This document shows, in pieces, positions 47,902 through 56,281 of a stretch of DNA of 64,000 nucleotides. Position 1 is the stretch's first letter. The number at the start of each line of letters is the position of its first letter. The stretch covers positions 1 through 64,000 of the forward strand of contig CAWDDF010000009.1 of the NCBI GenBank assembly GCA_963801035.1, written 5' to 3'. The notes under the pieces are model-generated. The model had not been told where the DNA came from. It did not search any database and saw only the letters and a list, made by a program, of their open reading frames with translations. This DNA is from JACCZX01 sp963801035 (GTDB lineage: Bacteria > Pseudomonadota > Gammaproteobacteria > Burkholderiales > Burkholderiaceae_F). The translations under genes and the position numbers were made by a program.

Positions 47902-49137
47902 ATGCCGCTCGTGAATTGCACACCCCGTATCAAGGACGTGCGAGCAGTGCGCGCAGCCGCCTTCCTCCCCTATGTCATCGGCCTCACCTTGCTCATCGTC
48001 GCCGCGCCGCTCGCGTGGCTGGTCGATCACGACGCCCGAGAAGCGACTGCATTTGTGGCCGCTTCTCTGGCACTGCTGCTCACGGCGGCGTTGATGAAGC
48101 GTGGCGTGTTCCTCGCCGCGCTCGTACTCGCCGCCGGCCTCGTTGTGATCCTGATCACGATGTTCGCGTCGATCGGGACAGAAGCCCGCCGGCAGGACGC
48201 GCTGAGCATCGTCTCGACGATCATCGGCATGTGCGTCCTGAGCTGGTTTGCCCTAAGAGCGGTCGCTGCGAGCTGGCGGCTGCGGCGTGTGGCCTGGCGG
48301 AGCCGGAACGCGGCGACGATCCTCAGCACTCTCGCGCAGTTGCCAAGAGACCGTCGGCTTAGCGCGGCGCTCGAACCGCTGGTGTCGGCGCTCGGAATGT
48401 ACGTCCTCGGCATTCTCGCGGCGTTGTTCGTCGCCATTGCGACCGGAATCGGATTGCTCGCCGGCCTAGCGTTCTTACCGTTCGCACTGGTGGGCAGCCG
48501 GCTCATGCAACGCGCGCGACAGGTGCTCGCGTTGCGGTCGGCAGAAGTGCGCGATCGGGATCCGCGTCCGCCAGTGCTGTTCGTGCGGTCGTTCGTGGAC
48601 GACCTGCTGGAGCTCGCGCCGAAGGTCGAGTATTTCAGCCGGCTATTTCGCAAGCGACTCACGCTGGAAGAATTCGTGGTCGGTCGCCTCATGACCCTTG
48701 GGCCTGTCGTCGCAATCGGGAAACCGGGGGAGGCACTGAGCCCGCTGGGCGCCGCGCGGGAGTACGTGCACGGGCCGGGCTGGCAAGACCGCGTGCGAGA
48801 CCTCTTGGGAGAATCTTCGTGGGTGGTGGCGATTCTCGGCGGGGGCGAGGGTCTCAAATGGGAATACGAGCAGATCCTGCAGCGCGATCTGACAGGACGC
48901 TTCATCTTGGTGGTGCCACCGGCGACGCCGGAGGTATTCCGCGAGCGCTGGGACATCTTCCAGCAGGCATTTCCTCCCGCGAGCCGAGCCGACTTGACGC
49001 GCGCTGCACAATTCGGGGGACCGCTCTGCGCGACGTTCCCTGATGGACAAGAGCCGCTACTCTTCTGCAGCAAGTACCAGAACGAGACGGCATACGACGT
49101 CGTGCTTGCCATGCTCTTCGCCACGCTGCCGCCTTAG
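47902..49137 (+). CDS. Polytopic membrane protein with C-terminal RSF-DD / GPV-AIG-PGE domain
   Basis: This protein of about 411 residues starts at the ATG of 47902 or the TTG before it. The first half has five or six hydrophobic helices in two groups (about 20-95 and 165-200). The second half is cytoplasmic and has a recognisable but, to my knowledge, unassigned pattern: PPVLFVRSFVDDLLELAP, FVVGRLMTLGPVVAIGKPGE, GAAREYVHGPGWQDRVRDLL and WVVAILGGGEGLKWEYEQIL. Alternating strands and Gly-rich turns suggest a Rossmann-like, possibly TIR/SLOG-related fold. Function unknown. Confidence 0.6.
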   Translation: MPLVNCTPRIKDVRAVRAAAFLPYVIGLTLLIVAAPLAWLVDHDAREATAFVAASLALLLTAALMKRGVFLAALVLAAGLVVILITMFASIGTEARRQDALSIVSTIIGMCVLSWFALRAVAASWRLRRVAWRSRNAATILSTLAQLPRDRRLSAALEPLVSALGMYVLGILAALFVAIATGIGLLAGLAFLPFALVGSRLMQRARQVLALRSAEVRDRDPRPPVLFVRSFVDDLLELAPKVEYFSRLFRKRLTLEEFVVGRLMTLGPVVAIGKPGEALSPLGAAREYVHGPGWQDRVRDLLGESSWVVAILGGGEGLKWEYEQILQRDLTGRFILVVPPATPEVFRERWDIFQQAFPPASRADLTRAAQFGGPLCATFPDGQEPLLFCSKYQNETAYDVVLAMLFATLPP

Positions 49138-49355
49138 GCTTTTACATGGGGCCCGGAGTGAACGGACGATGACCGGTGCTCGCGACGACGACGATCAGTA
49201 GGTTCTCAAAAATAGTTGCAAACATTCTCACGTAGTTGCAAATTTCGCAGCTGGTGGGAAGGCAGGCAGGTCGGGGTTCGCGCGTTGTTCGCTCAACTCC
49301 CTTTGTTGTGAACCGGCCGAGTTTGGCCAGAAGCCGTCATTCACGATCCAGCCTT
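49138..49355. other. Intergenic region with direct repeats and a dispersed-repeat-like segment
   Basis: TAGTTGCAAA occurs twice with a 20-bp period (49213-49222 and 49233-49242), two helical turns apart, which is operator-like. Farther on (about 49330-49345), TTTGGCCAGAAGCCGTC resembles TTCGGCCAAAAGCGGTC at 55420-55440. The two are probably copies of one dispersed short repeat. No coding region is supported. Confidence 0.4.
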
Positions 49356-50285
49356 CTATCTCAGCAACTCCTCCATCTGCGCACGCAGATTCTTGCGCGA
49401 CTGCTCGGTGGCAGAAGGGCTATTGCCTTCCGTCGCGCCTTTCTTTATGCAGTTGGCAATGCTCTCCGGAGCGAGCGGGCCGAGGATGCTCGGCATCTTT
49501 ACATAGCAGTCCGCCAGGTTGACGACATTCGGCAAGAAGACGGTGTCCCTCGCTTGATCGAACTTATGGTGGGCATCCGGATAGACGCTGATGCTGACGT
49601 CCTGGCCGGCCGCCTTGAGCGAGCCGGCAAGATCAGCGCAGGGTTTCGCCGGCGTCCAATCATCTGCGGCGCCGATATGGATGCGCACTGGCGCCGATAC
49701 GCGATCCCGCTCAGGAAATATCGTGTTGCAGTATGGGTAAAAGGGGAAGAAGGCGCGGAATGAAGGCTGGCCGGCGGGCGCGAAGTTCTCCTTGGCCCAA
49801 GTTGTCGACGCGAGCATGGTGACGATGCCGCCGTGGGAAAAACCCATCAGCGCCACCCGCTTCGCGTCGACTTTCGGATGCGCCGCAAGCAGACGCAGCG
49901 CGCCGTAGATGTCGGACACACGCTGCAGCGGCGAGAGCGCAAATGGCTGGGTGCAGACCTCGTTAAGGCCGCGCCCGCGGAGGCTGTCGACGTTAAACGT
50001 GGCATATCCGGCCTTGCGCAAGAACGGCCCCCAGACAGGCTCGACATTGCGATTCCCCTCGCAGCCGTGCGCGAGCACAAGAGCCGGGAATGGCCCTGCA
50101 CCCTCCGGAAAGAGAAGCTCGGCTGAGAGCGTCACAGAGGTTCCAACCAATGCGAACGGCTCGCTGGCTACGCTCCGTTGCAGACTGCCGGCACTTTGAA
50201 AGGACAGCACGCCGGAGTCATTGGCCCAACCCGCACCAGACCAGAGCGCGACAATTGCCAACCACAGAGTGACAGTTGATTTCAT
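49356..50285 (-). CDS. Exported dienelactone hydrolase-family protein (copy 1)
   Basis: The start at 50285 has GGAGG. A signal peptide (MKSTVTLWLAIVALWSGAGW, then AN) precedes an alpha/beta hydrolase: PALVLAHGCEGNRNVEPVWG, RGRGLNEVCTQPFALSPLQR, nucleophile LMGFSHGG, and a His/Asp end (VSISVYPDAHHKFDQ, then IHIGAADDWTPAKPC). Length 309. This is the periplasmic dienelactone-hydrolase-like group, often esterases acting on plasticisers or other esters. A similar protein is at 54416-55303. Four Cys suggest disulfides. Confidence 0.82.
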   Translation of the reverse strand: MKSTVTLWLAIVALWSGAGWANDSGVLSFQSAGSLQRSVASEPFALVGTSVTLSAELLFPEGAGPFPALVLAHGCEGNRNVEPVWGPFLRKAGYATFNVDSLRGRGLNEVCTQPFALSPLQRVSDIYGALRLLAAHPKVDAKRVALMGFSHGGIVTMLASTTWAKENFAPAGQPSFRAFFPFYPYCNTIFPERDRVSAPVRIHIGAADDWTPAKPCADLAGSLKAAGQDVSISVYPDAHHKFDQARDTVFLPNVVNLADCYVKMPSILGPLAPESIANCIKKGATEGNSPSATEQSRKNLRAQMEELLR

Positions 50286-50375
50286 GATCCCCTCCATCAG
50301 GAAATTCTGCCTCGCAAAAGGCTACGCCCGAATGACCGGAGTGCCTCCAAGGTGGACGAATCTCGTTGGAGGTGT

Positions 50376-50792
50376 CTATGGCGTCGGCGTCACCGCCGGC
50401 TGAACCAGCGGTTTGCCCTTCTCGACGATGTAGACGGCGATCACCTTCGCCGGTCTGGTCCCAACGGCCCCTTCGTTGTGAACCGCGTGATCCGAAACCT
50501 GGAAGGCATCGCCCGCCTTGTAAATGTGCTCCGGCTGCCCGTCGATCAGGTACCAGAATTCGCCCTCGGCGACGTACGCCATCACGATGCCCGGATGCGA
50601 GTGCCGCCCCGTCTTCGGCCCTGGAACCAGCTCCGCGATGCCGAACACGACCTCGTAGTTCGAGCCCGGGACGTCGACCTTGCCCAGCGGGGTGCGCTTG
50701 ATGGGCGGCGGGGAAGCCGGCTGCTGCGTCTGTGCATATCCGGCGGTCGAAAGCGCGGCGACTGCAAGTGGAACGATCCATTTTTTCAGCAT
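50376..50792 (-). CDS. Exported cupin-domain protein
   Basis: The start at 50792 has GAGGAG at good distance. A signal peptide (KKWIVPLAVAALSTAGYAQT) precedes a single conserved cupin (residues about 50-125) with metal-binding pattern TGRHSHPGIVMAYVAEGEFW and a later DAFQVSDHAVHNEG. Length 138. Secreted small cupins of this type are common and mostly uncharacterised; they may bind a metal and a small ligand. It has its own promoter region, divergent from the NarL regulator gene. Confidence 0.82.
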   Translation of the reverse strand: MLKKWIVPLAVAALSTAGYAQTQQPASPPPIKRTPLGKVDVPGSNYEVVFGIAELVPGPKTGRHSHPGIVMAYVAEGEFWYLIDGQPEHIYKAGDAFQVSDHAVHNEGAVGTRPAKVIAVYIVEKGKPLVQPAVTPTP

Positions 50793-51023
50793 CGAGCATC
50801 TCCTCGAGAAACAGCGGAAAACCGGCTGATGACAGTCTGTCAGCAGCGCCGCGCACTGGAAATCCGACCGAAGCCCTAGTACTGACGTAGGGGAGCGGCG
50901 CACCGATGGTGCAAGTCGTCGGCGGAGAAGGCTTATCCGCAAGTGGCCATACACGCTGTGGCGTACCGTCGCATTAGTTCTGAAGTACTCTGCTGCCGAC
51001 TGCACCGAATGAGACGACGCCGT

Positions 51024-51695
51024 ATGAAGATTCTCGTCGTCGACGACCACGTCCTGATCCGCGAAGCCTTGCGCGGTGTACTACGGGAACTGAAGGGCGA
51101 GGCGACGGTGATCCTCGAGGCATCGGACTCCCGTGAAGCGTTGCGTGAACTCGAGCAGCATGGGGATGTGGAACTCGTGCTGCTAGACCTGAATCTTCCC
51201 GATCGCGACGGACTGGACGTGCTGCAGGAACTCGGTGCGCGCTGGCCGACCGTGCCTGTGGTCGTCCTCTCCGCATTCCATGCGCGCGAGAAAGTGTCGA
51301 AGGCGCTCGATCTCGGCGCCGTCGGCTTCATTCCCAAGTCGGCACGGCGCGAAGTCATGTGCAGCGCGTTCAACTTGGTGTTCGCGGGTGGCATCTACGT
51401 GCCGCCCGAGATCCTCGCGCTTCGCGTTCCGCCCGATGCCGCTGCGACATCTCCGCCGGGTCCAGATCTGAGCACTAGCGCCGCCGCGCTCGGGCTGACC
51501 GAACGGCAAGGCGAGGTTCTTGCGCTCATGATGCGAGGCACGAGCAACAAGGCAATTGGCCGGGCGCTGGGTCTTGCCGAATCGACCGTGAAGATTCACG
51601 TATCTGCGATCCTCCGCGCGCTGAAGGTAAGCAACCGCACCGAGGCCGTCGTGGCGATGCGGGCGCTGGCGGCGATTCCGTCCCGGGGCGGCTAG
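51024..51695 (+). CDS. NarL/FixJ-type response regulator
   Basis: The start at 51024 (MKILVVDDH) is preferred to the in-frame ATG at 51009. The receiver domain has D55 in LVLLDLNLPDRDG and a Lys in VGFIPKSAR. A LuxR helix-turn-helix closes the protein (LTERQGEVLALMMRGTSNKA, LGLAESTVKIHVSAILRALK). Length about 223. Its gene ends four bases into the convergent hybrid-kinase gene, whose own receiver and kinase may form a signalling pair with it. Confidence 0.88.
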   Translation: MKILVVDDHVLIREALRGVLRELKGEATVILEASDSREALRELEQHGDVELVLLDLNLPDRDGLDVLQELGARWPTVPVVVLSAFHAREKVSKALDLGAVGFIPKSARREVMCSAFNLVFAGGIYVPPEILALRVPPDAAATSPPGPDLSTSAAALGLTERQGEVLALMMRGTSNKAIGRALGLAESTVKIHVSAILRALKVSNRTEAVVAMRALAAIPSRGG

Positions 51696-53419
51696 ATCAG
51701 CGACCCGCCGGTGCGGAGGACGCGTCCAACGGTGGTGCGCAGCGCCATCGGCGACACCGGCTTCCGCAGCAGAAGGTAACCGGCCGCTTTCGCCTCGCGC
51801 AGTTGCTCCAGACCAGTGTCGCCGCTGATCAGCAGCGCCGGGATCGGCGCGTCGAAGACGCGTCGTAGGCTCTCGATGGCGTGGAGGCCTGACTTGTCGT
51901 CTGCCAGACGGCAATCCGAAATGATCAGATCGGGTCGGCGCTCGCTGCTCAAAAGCGTCTTTAGTCCCTCCTCGGCTGATGCATACGTCATCACGTGCCA
52001 GCCCCAGCTTCCCAGTAGATCCCGCATGCTCTCGAGGACGAGCTTGTCGTCGTCGATGACGACAACGAGTCCAGGAACCGGGTCGGTCGATCCCGGTGAT
52101 TCGACGCCTTCCTGCTCAACTCCCGCGCCCGCGAGCGGAACGACGATCGAGAAACGTGAGCCCTGATCGGGGCGCGACTCCAGCTCGACCGTGTGGCCCA
52201 GCAATCGGCAGAGGCGCTCGACGATCGACAGACCCAGTCCCAGCCCGGCTCGGTCCACCTGCTGACCGGATACTTGGTAGAACTCGCTGAAGATGTCGCG
52301 CTGCAATTCCAGAGGGATTCCCGGGCCGCTGTCGAGCACGTCGATCCGAACCATGCCGCCGCGACGACGGCACCCGATCGCCACCGCGCCGCGCGTCGTG
52401 TACCGCACGGCGTTGGCGGCGAGGTTGAACAAGACTCGCTCAAGCAGGATGAAATCGCTTCGCACCCAGGCGCGCGTCGGCGCGACCCGGAGGCGTAGCC
52501 CCTTCTCGCGCGCGGATCCGGCAAACGTCGTTTCGATCCGTTGCAGCAGACGCTGCAGCGGGAACCCGGTGAAACTCGGCTCGAGCACGCCAGCGTCAAG
52601 GCGGGACATGTCGAGCAGGGCATCGAACAGTTCGTTCATCGAGTCGACGGCCAACTCGACCTTTCCGATCAGGCGCTCTCGTTCCACCGTGTTCGATTCA
52701 TCGCGCAAACGTGCGACGAACAGGTTGAGCGCGTGCAGGGGCTGCCGCAGATCGTGACTTGCTGCGGCGAGCAAACGTGACTTCGCCAGGTTTGCCAGTT
52801 CAAACTGTCGGCTTTTCTCCTGTATCTCGTCGATGAGGCGCGCATTTTCGATCGCGATCAACGCCTGGTCGGCGAACGTGGCAACGAGCGCCATCTGCCG
52901 GTCGTCGAAGGGTTGGACCGTGCGCCGACTGACGAGCACGACCCCGATCAACGTGCCTTCCCGCAGCATCGGCACGCCGAGGTGCGTTCTGAAGCCGCCG
53001 AGCCGCTGTGCCTCATGCAGGCCGTACTCCGGGTCGGCCAGCACGTCTGGAATCTGCACGTACTTTCCGACGAGCTGGATGCGCCCTACCACGCTTTGTC
53101 GCCCCGGAGGAAACGTGACCGTCTTTACGTAGTCGACATACTCCGAAGAAAAGCCATGGCTGGCGGCGCAGTAATAGCCGCCATCTTTCGCTCGCAGGAT
53201 CTGCGCCATGTCGGCCTGGCACAACCGCGCGGCCGACTCGACCAGCGTATCGAGCACGGTCTGCAACTCGAAGCTGGACCGGCTGATGATCTTCAGCACA
53301 TCGGCTGTTGTCGTCTGTTGTTCCCGCGCCTCGTCAAGTTGGCGCTCGAGTCTCGCCACCCGCTGCTCGACGGCGGCGCCGACTTCATGATCACCTCGCG
53401 GAACTCTGCAGCCTGTCAC
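51692..53419 (-). CDS. GAF-domain hybrid histidine kinase with C-terminal receiver
   Basis: The 575-residue cytoplasmic protein has an N-terminal coiled coil (about 18-40) and a GAF domain (about 50-195, LQTVLDTLVESAARLCQADM start). HisKA has H222 in AAASHDLRQPLHALNLF, the DLRQPLHAL variant typical of hybrid kinases. HATPase shows NLAANAVRYTTRG and GLGLGLSIVERLC. A receiver (about 450-575) has LVVVIDDDKLVLE and IISDCRLADDKSG. No membrane helix is seen. It probably works with the convergent NarL regulator. The signal sensed by GAF is unknown. Confidence 0.9.
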   Translation of the reverse strand: MTGCRVPRGDHEVGAAVEQRVARLERQLDEAREQQTTTADVLKIISRSSFELQTVLDTLVESAARLCQADMAQILRAKDGGYYCAASHGFSSEYVDYVKTVTFPPGRQSVVGRIQLVGKYVQIPDVLADPEYGLHEAQRLGGFRTHLGVPMLREGTLIGVVLVSRRTVQPFDDRQMALVATFADQALIAIENARLIDEIQEKSRQFELANLAKSRLLAAASHDLRQPLHALNLFVARLRDESNTVERERLIGKVELAVDSMNELFDALLDMSRLDAGVLEPSFTGFPLQRLLQRIETTFAGSAREKGLRLRVAPTRAWVRSDFILLERVLFNLAANAVRYTTRGAVAIGCRRRGGMVRIDVLDSGPGIPLELQRDIFSEFYQVSGQQVDRAGLGLGLSIVERLCRLLGHTVELESRPDQGSRFSIVVPLAGAGVEQEGVESPGSTDPVPGLVVVIDDDKLVLESMRDLLGSWGWHVMTYASAEEGLKTLLSSERRPDLIISDCRLADDKSGLHAIESLRRVFDAPIPALLISGDTGLEQLREAKAAGYLLLRKPVSPMALRTTVGRVLRTGGSLI

Positions 53420-53470
53420 TTCGACCTCACGTCGCCGCTTCCACCCGGGCAGCGCCTCTTGCGGCCTCTG

Positions 53471-53734
53471 TCAAATTATCCGTTGCGCGCTCGATTTCCT
53501 GCTGACCGTTAACAGTCTGCTTTTGGCCGACGTCTTGATGACATAGCGGTCTTGATCGGGTGATGGGGTTGAACCGGAGGGAAAGAGTTCCCAGAGTCGG
53601 GGCGTCTTGCAAACGCCGCTGGTACATATGTTTTCTCCGGAACACTCTTCATCAGTTCTGCATTGAGCACCCGCGGGCGCAGCTAGAGTTGCCAATACAA
53701 GTGCGGCCAGCAGGGCAAGGAAGCGTGCTGTCAT
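53471..53734 (-). CDS. Small secreted Cys-rich protein (87 aa)
   Basis: A signal peptide (RFLALLAALVLATLAAPAGA) is followed by a mature protein of about 65 residues. Its start has four Cys in a compact pattern (QCRTDEECSGENICTSGVCK) that recalls Dickkopf-type or antistasin-like disulfide knots. The remaining C-terminal part is polar. It overlaps the upstream membrane-protein gene by ATGA, so the two are coupled. Not recognised as a known family. The C-terminus may be altered by an indel, since another frame is open there. Confidence 0.6.
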   Translation of the reverse strand: MTARFLALLAALVLATLAAPAGAQCRTDEECSGENICTSGVCKTPRLWELFPSGSTPSPDQDRYVIKTSAKSRLLTVSRKSSAQRII

Positions 53735-54369
53735 TGTCGTGTCTTGGTCTCTAATTCTCGTACGGTGATCGCGAGTGAACTAGCGCTTCTGTATCGGTAG
53801 ACGGATAGAAGAGCAGCGCCAACCGACAGCACCGCGCAAGTGATGGCGATTGAGATCAGAGTACGCCGCCAGCCCTCGAGCGAGTAGGCAGCAGTTGCAC
53901 TGGCGAGGCCAAGCACACAAAGAGCGAGCGAGCTACCCGCCAACACCTCAGCTTCTTGGCGTAGTTGTTGGTAGCGCGCGACGACAAGCTCGCTAAGGTT
54001 TGACACTGCCCTAAGTTCATCGGCGAGGTCCGCAAGGCGCAGACGACCAATCCGTACAAACAGTGACTCGGCGGCTGCGCTTGTAAGAAGTCCGACAACG
54101 TAAGCGAGTGAGATGAGGGGGATAGCGGCAACAATCGCCCACGCGGTGGAACGCGAGATAACGTCTATGGCTAGAAGAAGATTCGGCGCGAATACGGCAG
54201 CGAGCAGAAACAACGACGTGAGTGTCAAACCGCCTACCGCGACCGCGCCGGTGAAACCTTGTAGCCCTTGCCAAGGCACCATTGAAGACTCCGGACTATG
54301 AGGACGACGTGCAAGAGCTTCGATTCCTTGACCCTTGCCCTCCTGGGAAGTTTGCCTACTGACAGACAT
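53731..54369 (-). CDS. Hypothetical membrane protein (212 aa)
   Basis: Two hydrophobic helix pairs are visible, about 42-65 (VAVGGLTLTSLFLLAAVFAP) with 75-100, and about 150-195 (LCVLGLASATAAYSL, LISIAITCAVLSVGAALLSV), separated by a helical cytoplasmic segment of about 45 residues (ADLADELRAVSNLSELVVAR). The N-terminus is polar. No family recognised. It forms a two-gene unit with the secreted Cys-rich protein, which it might help export or anchor; that is inference. Confidence 0.6.
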   Translation of the reverse strand: MSVSRQTSQEGKGQGIEALARRPHSPESSMVPWQGLQGFTGAVAVGGLTLTSLFLLAAVFAPNLLLAIDVISRSTAWAIVAAIPLISLAYVVGLLTSAAAESLFVRIGRLRLADLADELRAVSNLSELVVARYQQLRQEAEVLAGSSLALCVLGLASATAAYSLEGWRRTLISIAITCAVLSVGAALLSVYRYRSASSLAITVRELETKTRQ

Positions 54370-54415
54370 GTCCGCAATCGGCCACTAGCGGACGTCTCAC
54401 ACCGTGTGAGAATTG

Positions 54416-55303
54416 CTAGGGGCTCAAGTGCTTCGTGAAGAAATCGACGACCCCACGCTGCACACCGACTGCGACTTCTTGATCCGGATAGACACGCACA
54501 TTGCCGCCGCGTCCGCCTTGACCCCGAGCGTGATAAAAAGTCCTGCCCGGCCTTGGCGGTTCATCAAAGCCGTGCGTCGCGCCCTCCAAGTAACGAACTA
54601 TCGTCTGATCACGCGCTGGCTTTGGCCATTCTGCGAGCATAGGGTCACAGGGTCTATCGCCCGCTTCAAAGTCGTCGCGCGTGCCAACGTAGATCAACCT
54701 TGGGCTAGAACTCATTCTGTCCCAATAGCCAAAGAGAGGATGCTGCTTCACATTCGGTGCATTGTTACCCTGAACAATAAGCGTGCATGTGGGATAGATC
54801 GGTGCGAACGCTATGGGCCATGGCAAATCTTTCCCCAGCTTCTCGCGCACCAAATCGCTGGACATTTGAACAGACATAACACCGCCCCACGAGAACCCCA
54901 TGAGACCAATTCGCTTGGCGTCTATTTCGGGTTGGGTCGCAAGCCACCGGAGTGCCGCGGCAGCATGCGGCATCGTCGCTCGGGTGCCGTCCCGCGGCGT
55001 TACGTCGCGAGCAAACATCGTAATCTCCAGCGTCGCGATTCCTGCTTTCTGCAAGGCGGTCGCGTAGAAGGCGCCACGGCCGTCAACTCCGCCGCTTCCG
55101 TGCAGTATTAGGACCACGGGCACCCTCGGCTTGGCTAAGGGCGGAAGACCGAATGTTCCTCGCACTTCTCCTGATGGGCCCAAGCCGGGTATCTCAATTC
55201 CGGGTATGGAAATCGGCTGCCCAGGGGCATCAATTTGTGCGTTAACAGACTGAGTACTGAGAACCAGGCCCAAACACATCGCCACAAATAGCTTGGAGCA
55301 CAT
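54416..55303 (-). CDS. Exported dienelactone hydrolase-family protein (copy 2)
   Basis: The start at 55303 has a GAGGGGAG-type site. A signal peptide (KLFVAMCLGLVLSTQSVNAQ) precedes an alpha/beta hydrolase with VVLILHGSGGVDGRGAFYAT, nucleophile LMGFSWGGVMSVQ, acid region YVGTRDDFEAGDRPCDP and His in GATHGFDEPPRPGR. Length 295. It is related to the copy at 49356-50285 but clearly diverged. Likely a periplasmic esterase. The two genes face the same way about 4 kb apart. Confidence 0.82.
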   Translation of the reverse strand: MCSKLFVAMCLGLVLSTQSVNAQIDAPGQPISIPGIEIPGLGPSGEVRGTFGLPPLAKPRVPVVLILHGSGGVDGRGAFYATALQKAGIATLEITMFARDVTPRDGTRATMPHAAAALRWLATQPEIDAKRIGLMGFSWGGVMSVQMSSDLVREKLGKDLPWPIAFAPIYPTCTLIVQGNNAPNVKQHPLFGYWDRMSSSPRLIYVGTRDDFEAGDRPCDPMLAEWPKPARDQTIVRYLEGATHGFDEPPRPGRTFYHARGQGGRGGNVRVYPDQEVAVGVQRGVVDFFTKHLSP

Positions 55304-55389
55304 TGGTGTCTCCCCTCGCGCCACAGGCACAACGCATTCTTCGGTATATCTTGTGCGTTAGCAACTGAAGTCGCTTTCATCGATCCTCA

Positions 55390-55440
55390 AGGTCCACTTT
55401 GGGTCGAAAGCGCCGAGTCGCGATTCGGCCAAAAGCGGTC
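55390..55440. repeat. Short dispersed-repeat-like intergenic segment
   Basis: The segment contains TTTGGGTCGAAAGC and TTCGGCCAAAAGCGGTC. The second part recurs in weaker form at about 49330-49345. As I remember, such GGGTCGAAAGCGGAC / GGCCAAAAGCGG strings are frequent non-coding repeats in proteobacterial genomes. Only a genome-wide search would confirm this. Confidence 0.35.
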
Positions 55441-55469
55441 GTAAGCTGATCAGCTCCTAACAAAATGTA

Positions 55470-55799
55470 ATGCGAATCCTTTTCGTATGCAGTCAGAACC
55501 GGTTCCGAAGCCCAACTGCCGAGCAGGTGTTTGGTGACCACTCTGGAGTCGAGTGCAGTTCGGCGGGCACCAATCACGATGCCGACAATCCTCTTACGCC
55601 AGAGCTGGTGCAGTGGGCAGATATGATCTTCGTAATGGAGAAAACCCATCGCACCAAGCTCACTTCGAAGTTCGGCGTGTACTTGAAGAACAAACGAGTG
55701 ATCTGCCTCGACATACCTGATGAGTATCAGTACATGGACCCGGAGCTTGTTAGATTGCTGCGCGTTAGAGTGTCACGCTTCTTGCCCAGCACGTCGTAA
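55470..55799 (+). CDS. Low-molecular-weight protein tyrosine phosphatase-like protein, short
   Basis: The start MRILFVCSQNRFRSPTAEQV contains the C-x5-R phosphate loop (C7, R13) with the following Ser. Then come SSAGTNHDADNPLTPELVQW and ADMIFVMEKTHRTKL, typical of LMW-PTP homologues. At 109 residues it is shorter than the usual 140-160. The general-acid region may be DIPDEYQYMDPEL. Single-domain homologues of this size exist in many bacteria with unproven activity. Confidence 0.8.
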   Translation: MRILFVCSQNRFRSPTAEQVFGDHSGVECSSAGTNHDADNPLTPELVQWADMIFVMEKTHRTKLTSKFGVYLKNKRVICLDIPDEYQYMDPELVRLLRVRVSRFLPSTS

Positions 55800-55849
55800 A
55801 CCTGACTCCGTCTTGCAAGATCGCTTAGTGGGCTACCGGGCCACCATCA

Positions 55850-56281
55850 ATGAAAAGAGTTGCAAAAAAGAAAGTCGAAAGCGAAGGCGGCGACTTCGAG
55901 TGCGTGATGCGAAGTTTGTTTCGCTCCTTCGCGATGCTTATCGAACAAGCTGCGGATGGACGGCCGCAACTGCGCGGGCTGCGTGTCGCCCACGACCCAA
56001 AGGGTGATCGTTTCGTCGCAGTGCACCTCGGTGCGAGAGTTGAGTTTGTCTTGCGCATCGACAGCGACAGCGTGCCCCCGCAGGCAGACGTCGAATGCAG
56101 ACCGATAAATTCTGCTGGAGCAGCCGCCGAAACGACGATCGCTCGCTTTCGTTTCAACGAGGCTGGCATCGTCTCTGAATCAACCGTTCCAGAACTAGTC
56201 AATGAGCGACTCGACCAGAAGAACGGAGCTTGGAGCATTGTAGCTGCTGTGATGTGGAATGCGCTGCAGGCGCAGGTCTAG
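55850..56281 (+). CDS. Hypothetical protein (143 aa)
   Basis: The protein is mixed alpha/beta with a basic start (MKRVAKKKVESEGG), a helix (CVMRSLFRSFAMLIEQAADG) and several strands (DRFVAVHLGARVEFVLRIDS). No signal peptide or membrane segment. I do not recognise a family. It ends four bases inside the end of the convergent LysR gene. The coding call rests on frame length and regular codon use. Confidence 0.55.
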   Translation: MKRVAKKKVESEGGDFECVMRSLFRSFAMLIEQAADGRPQLRGLRVAHDPKGDRFVAVHLGARVEFVLRIDSDSVPPQADVECRPINSAGAAAETTIARFRFNEAGIVSESTVPELVNERLDQKNGAWSIVAAVMWNALQAQV

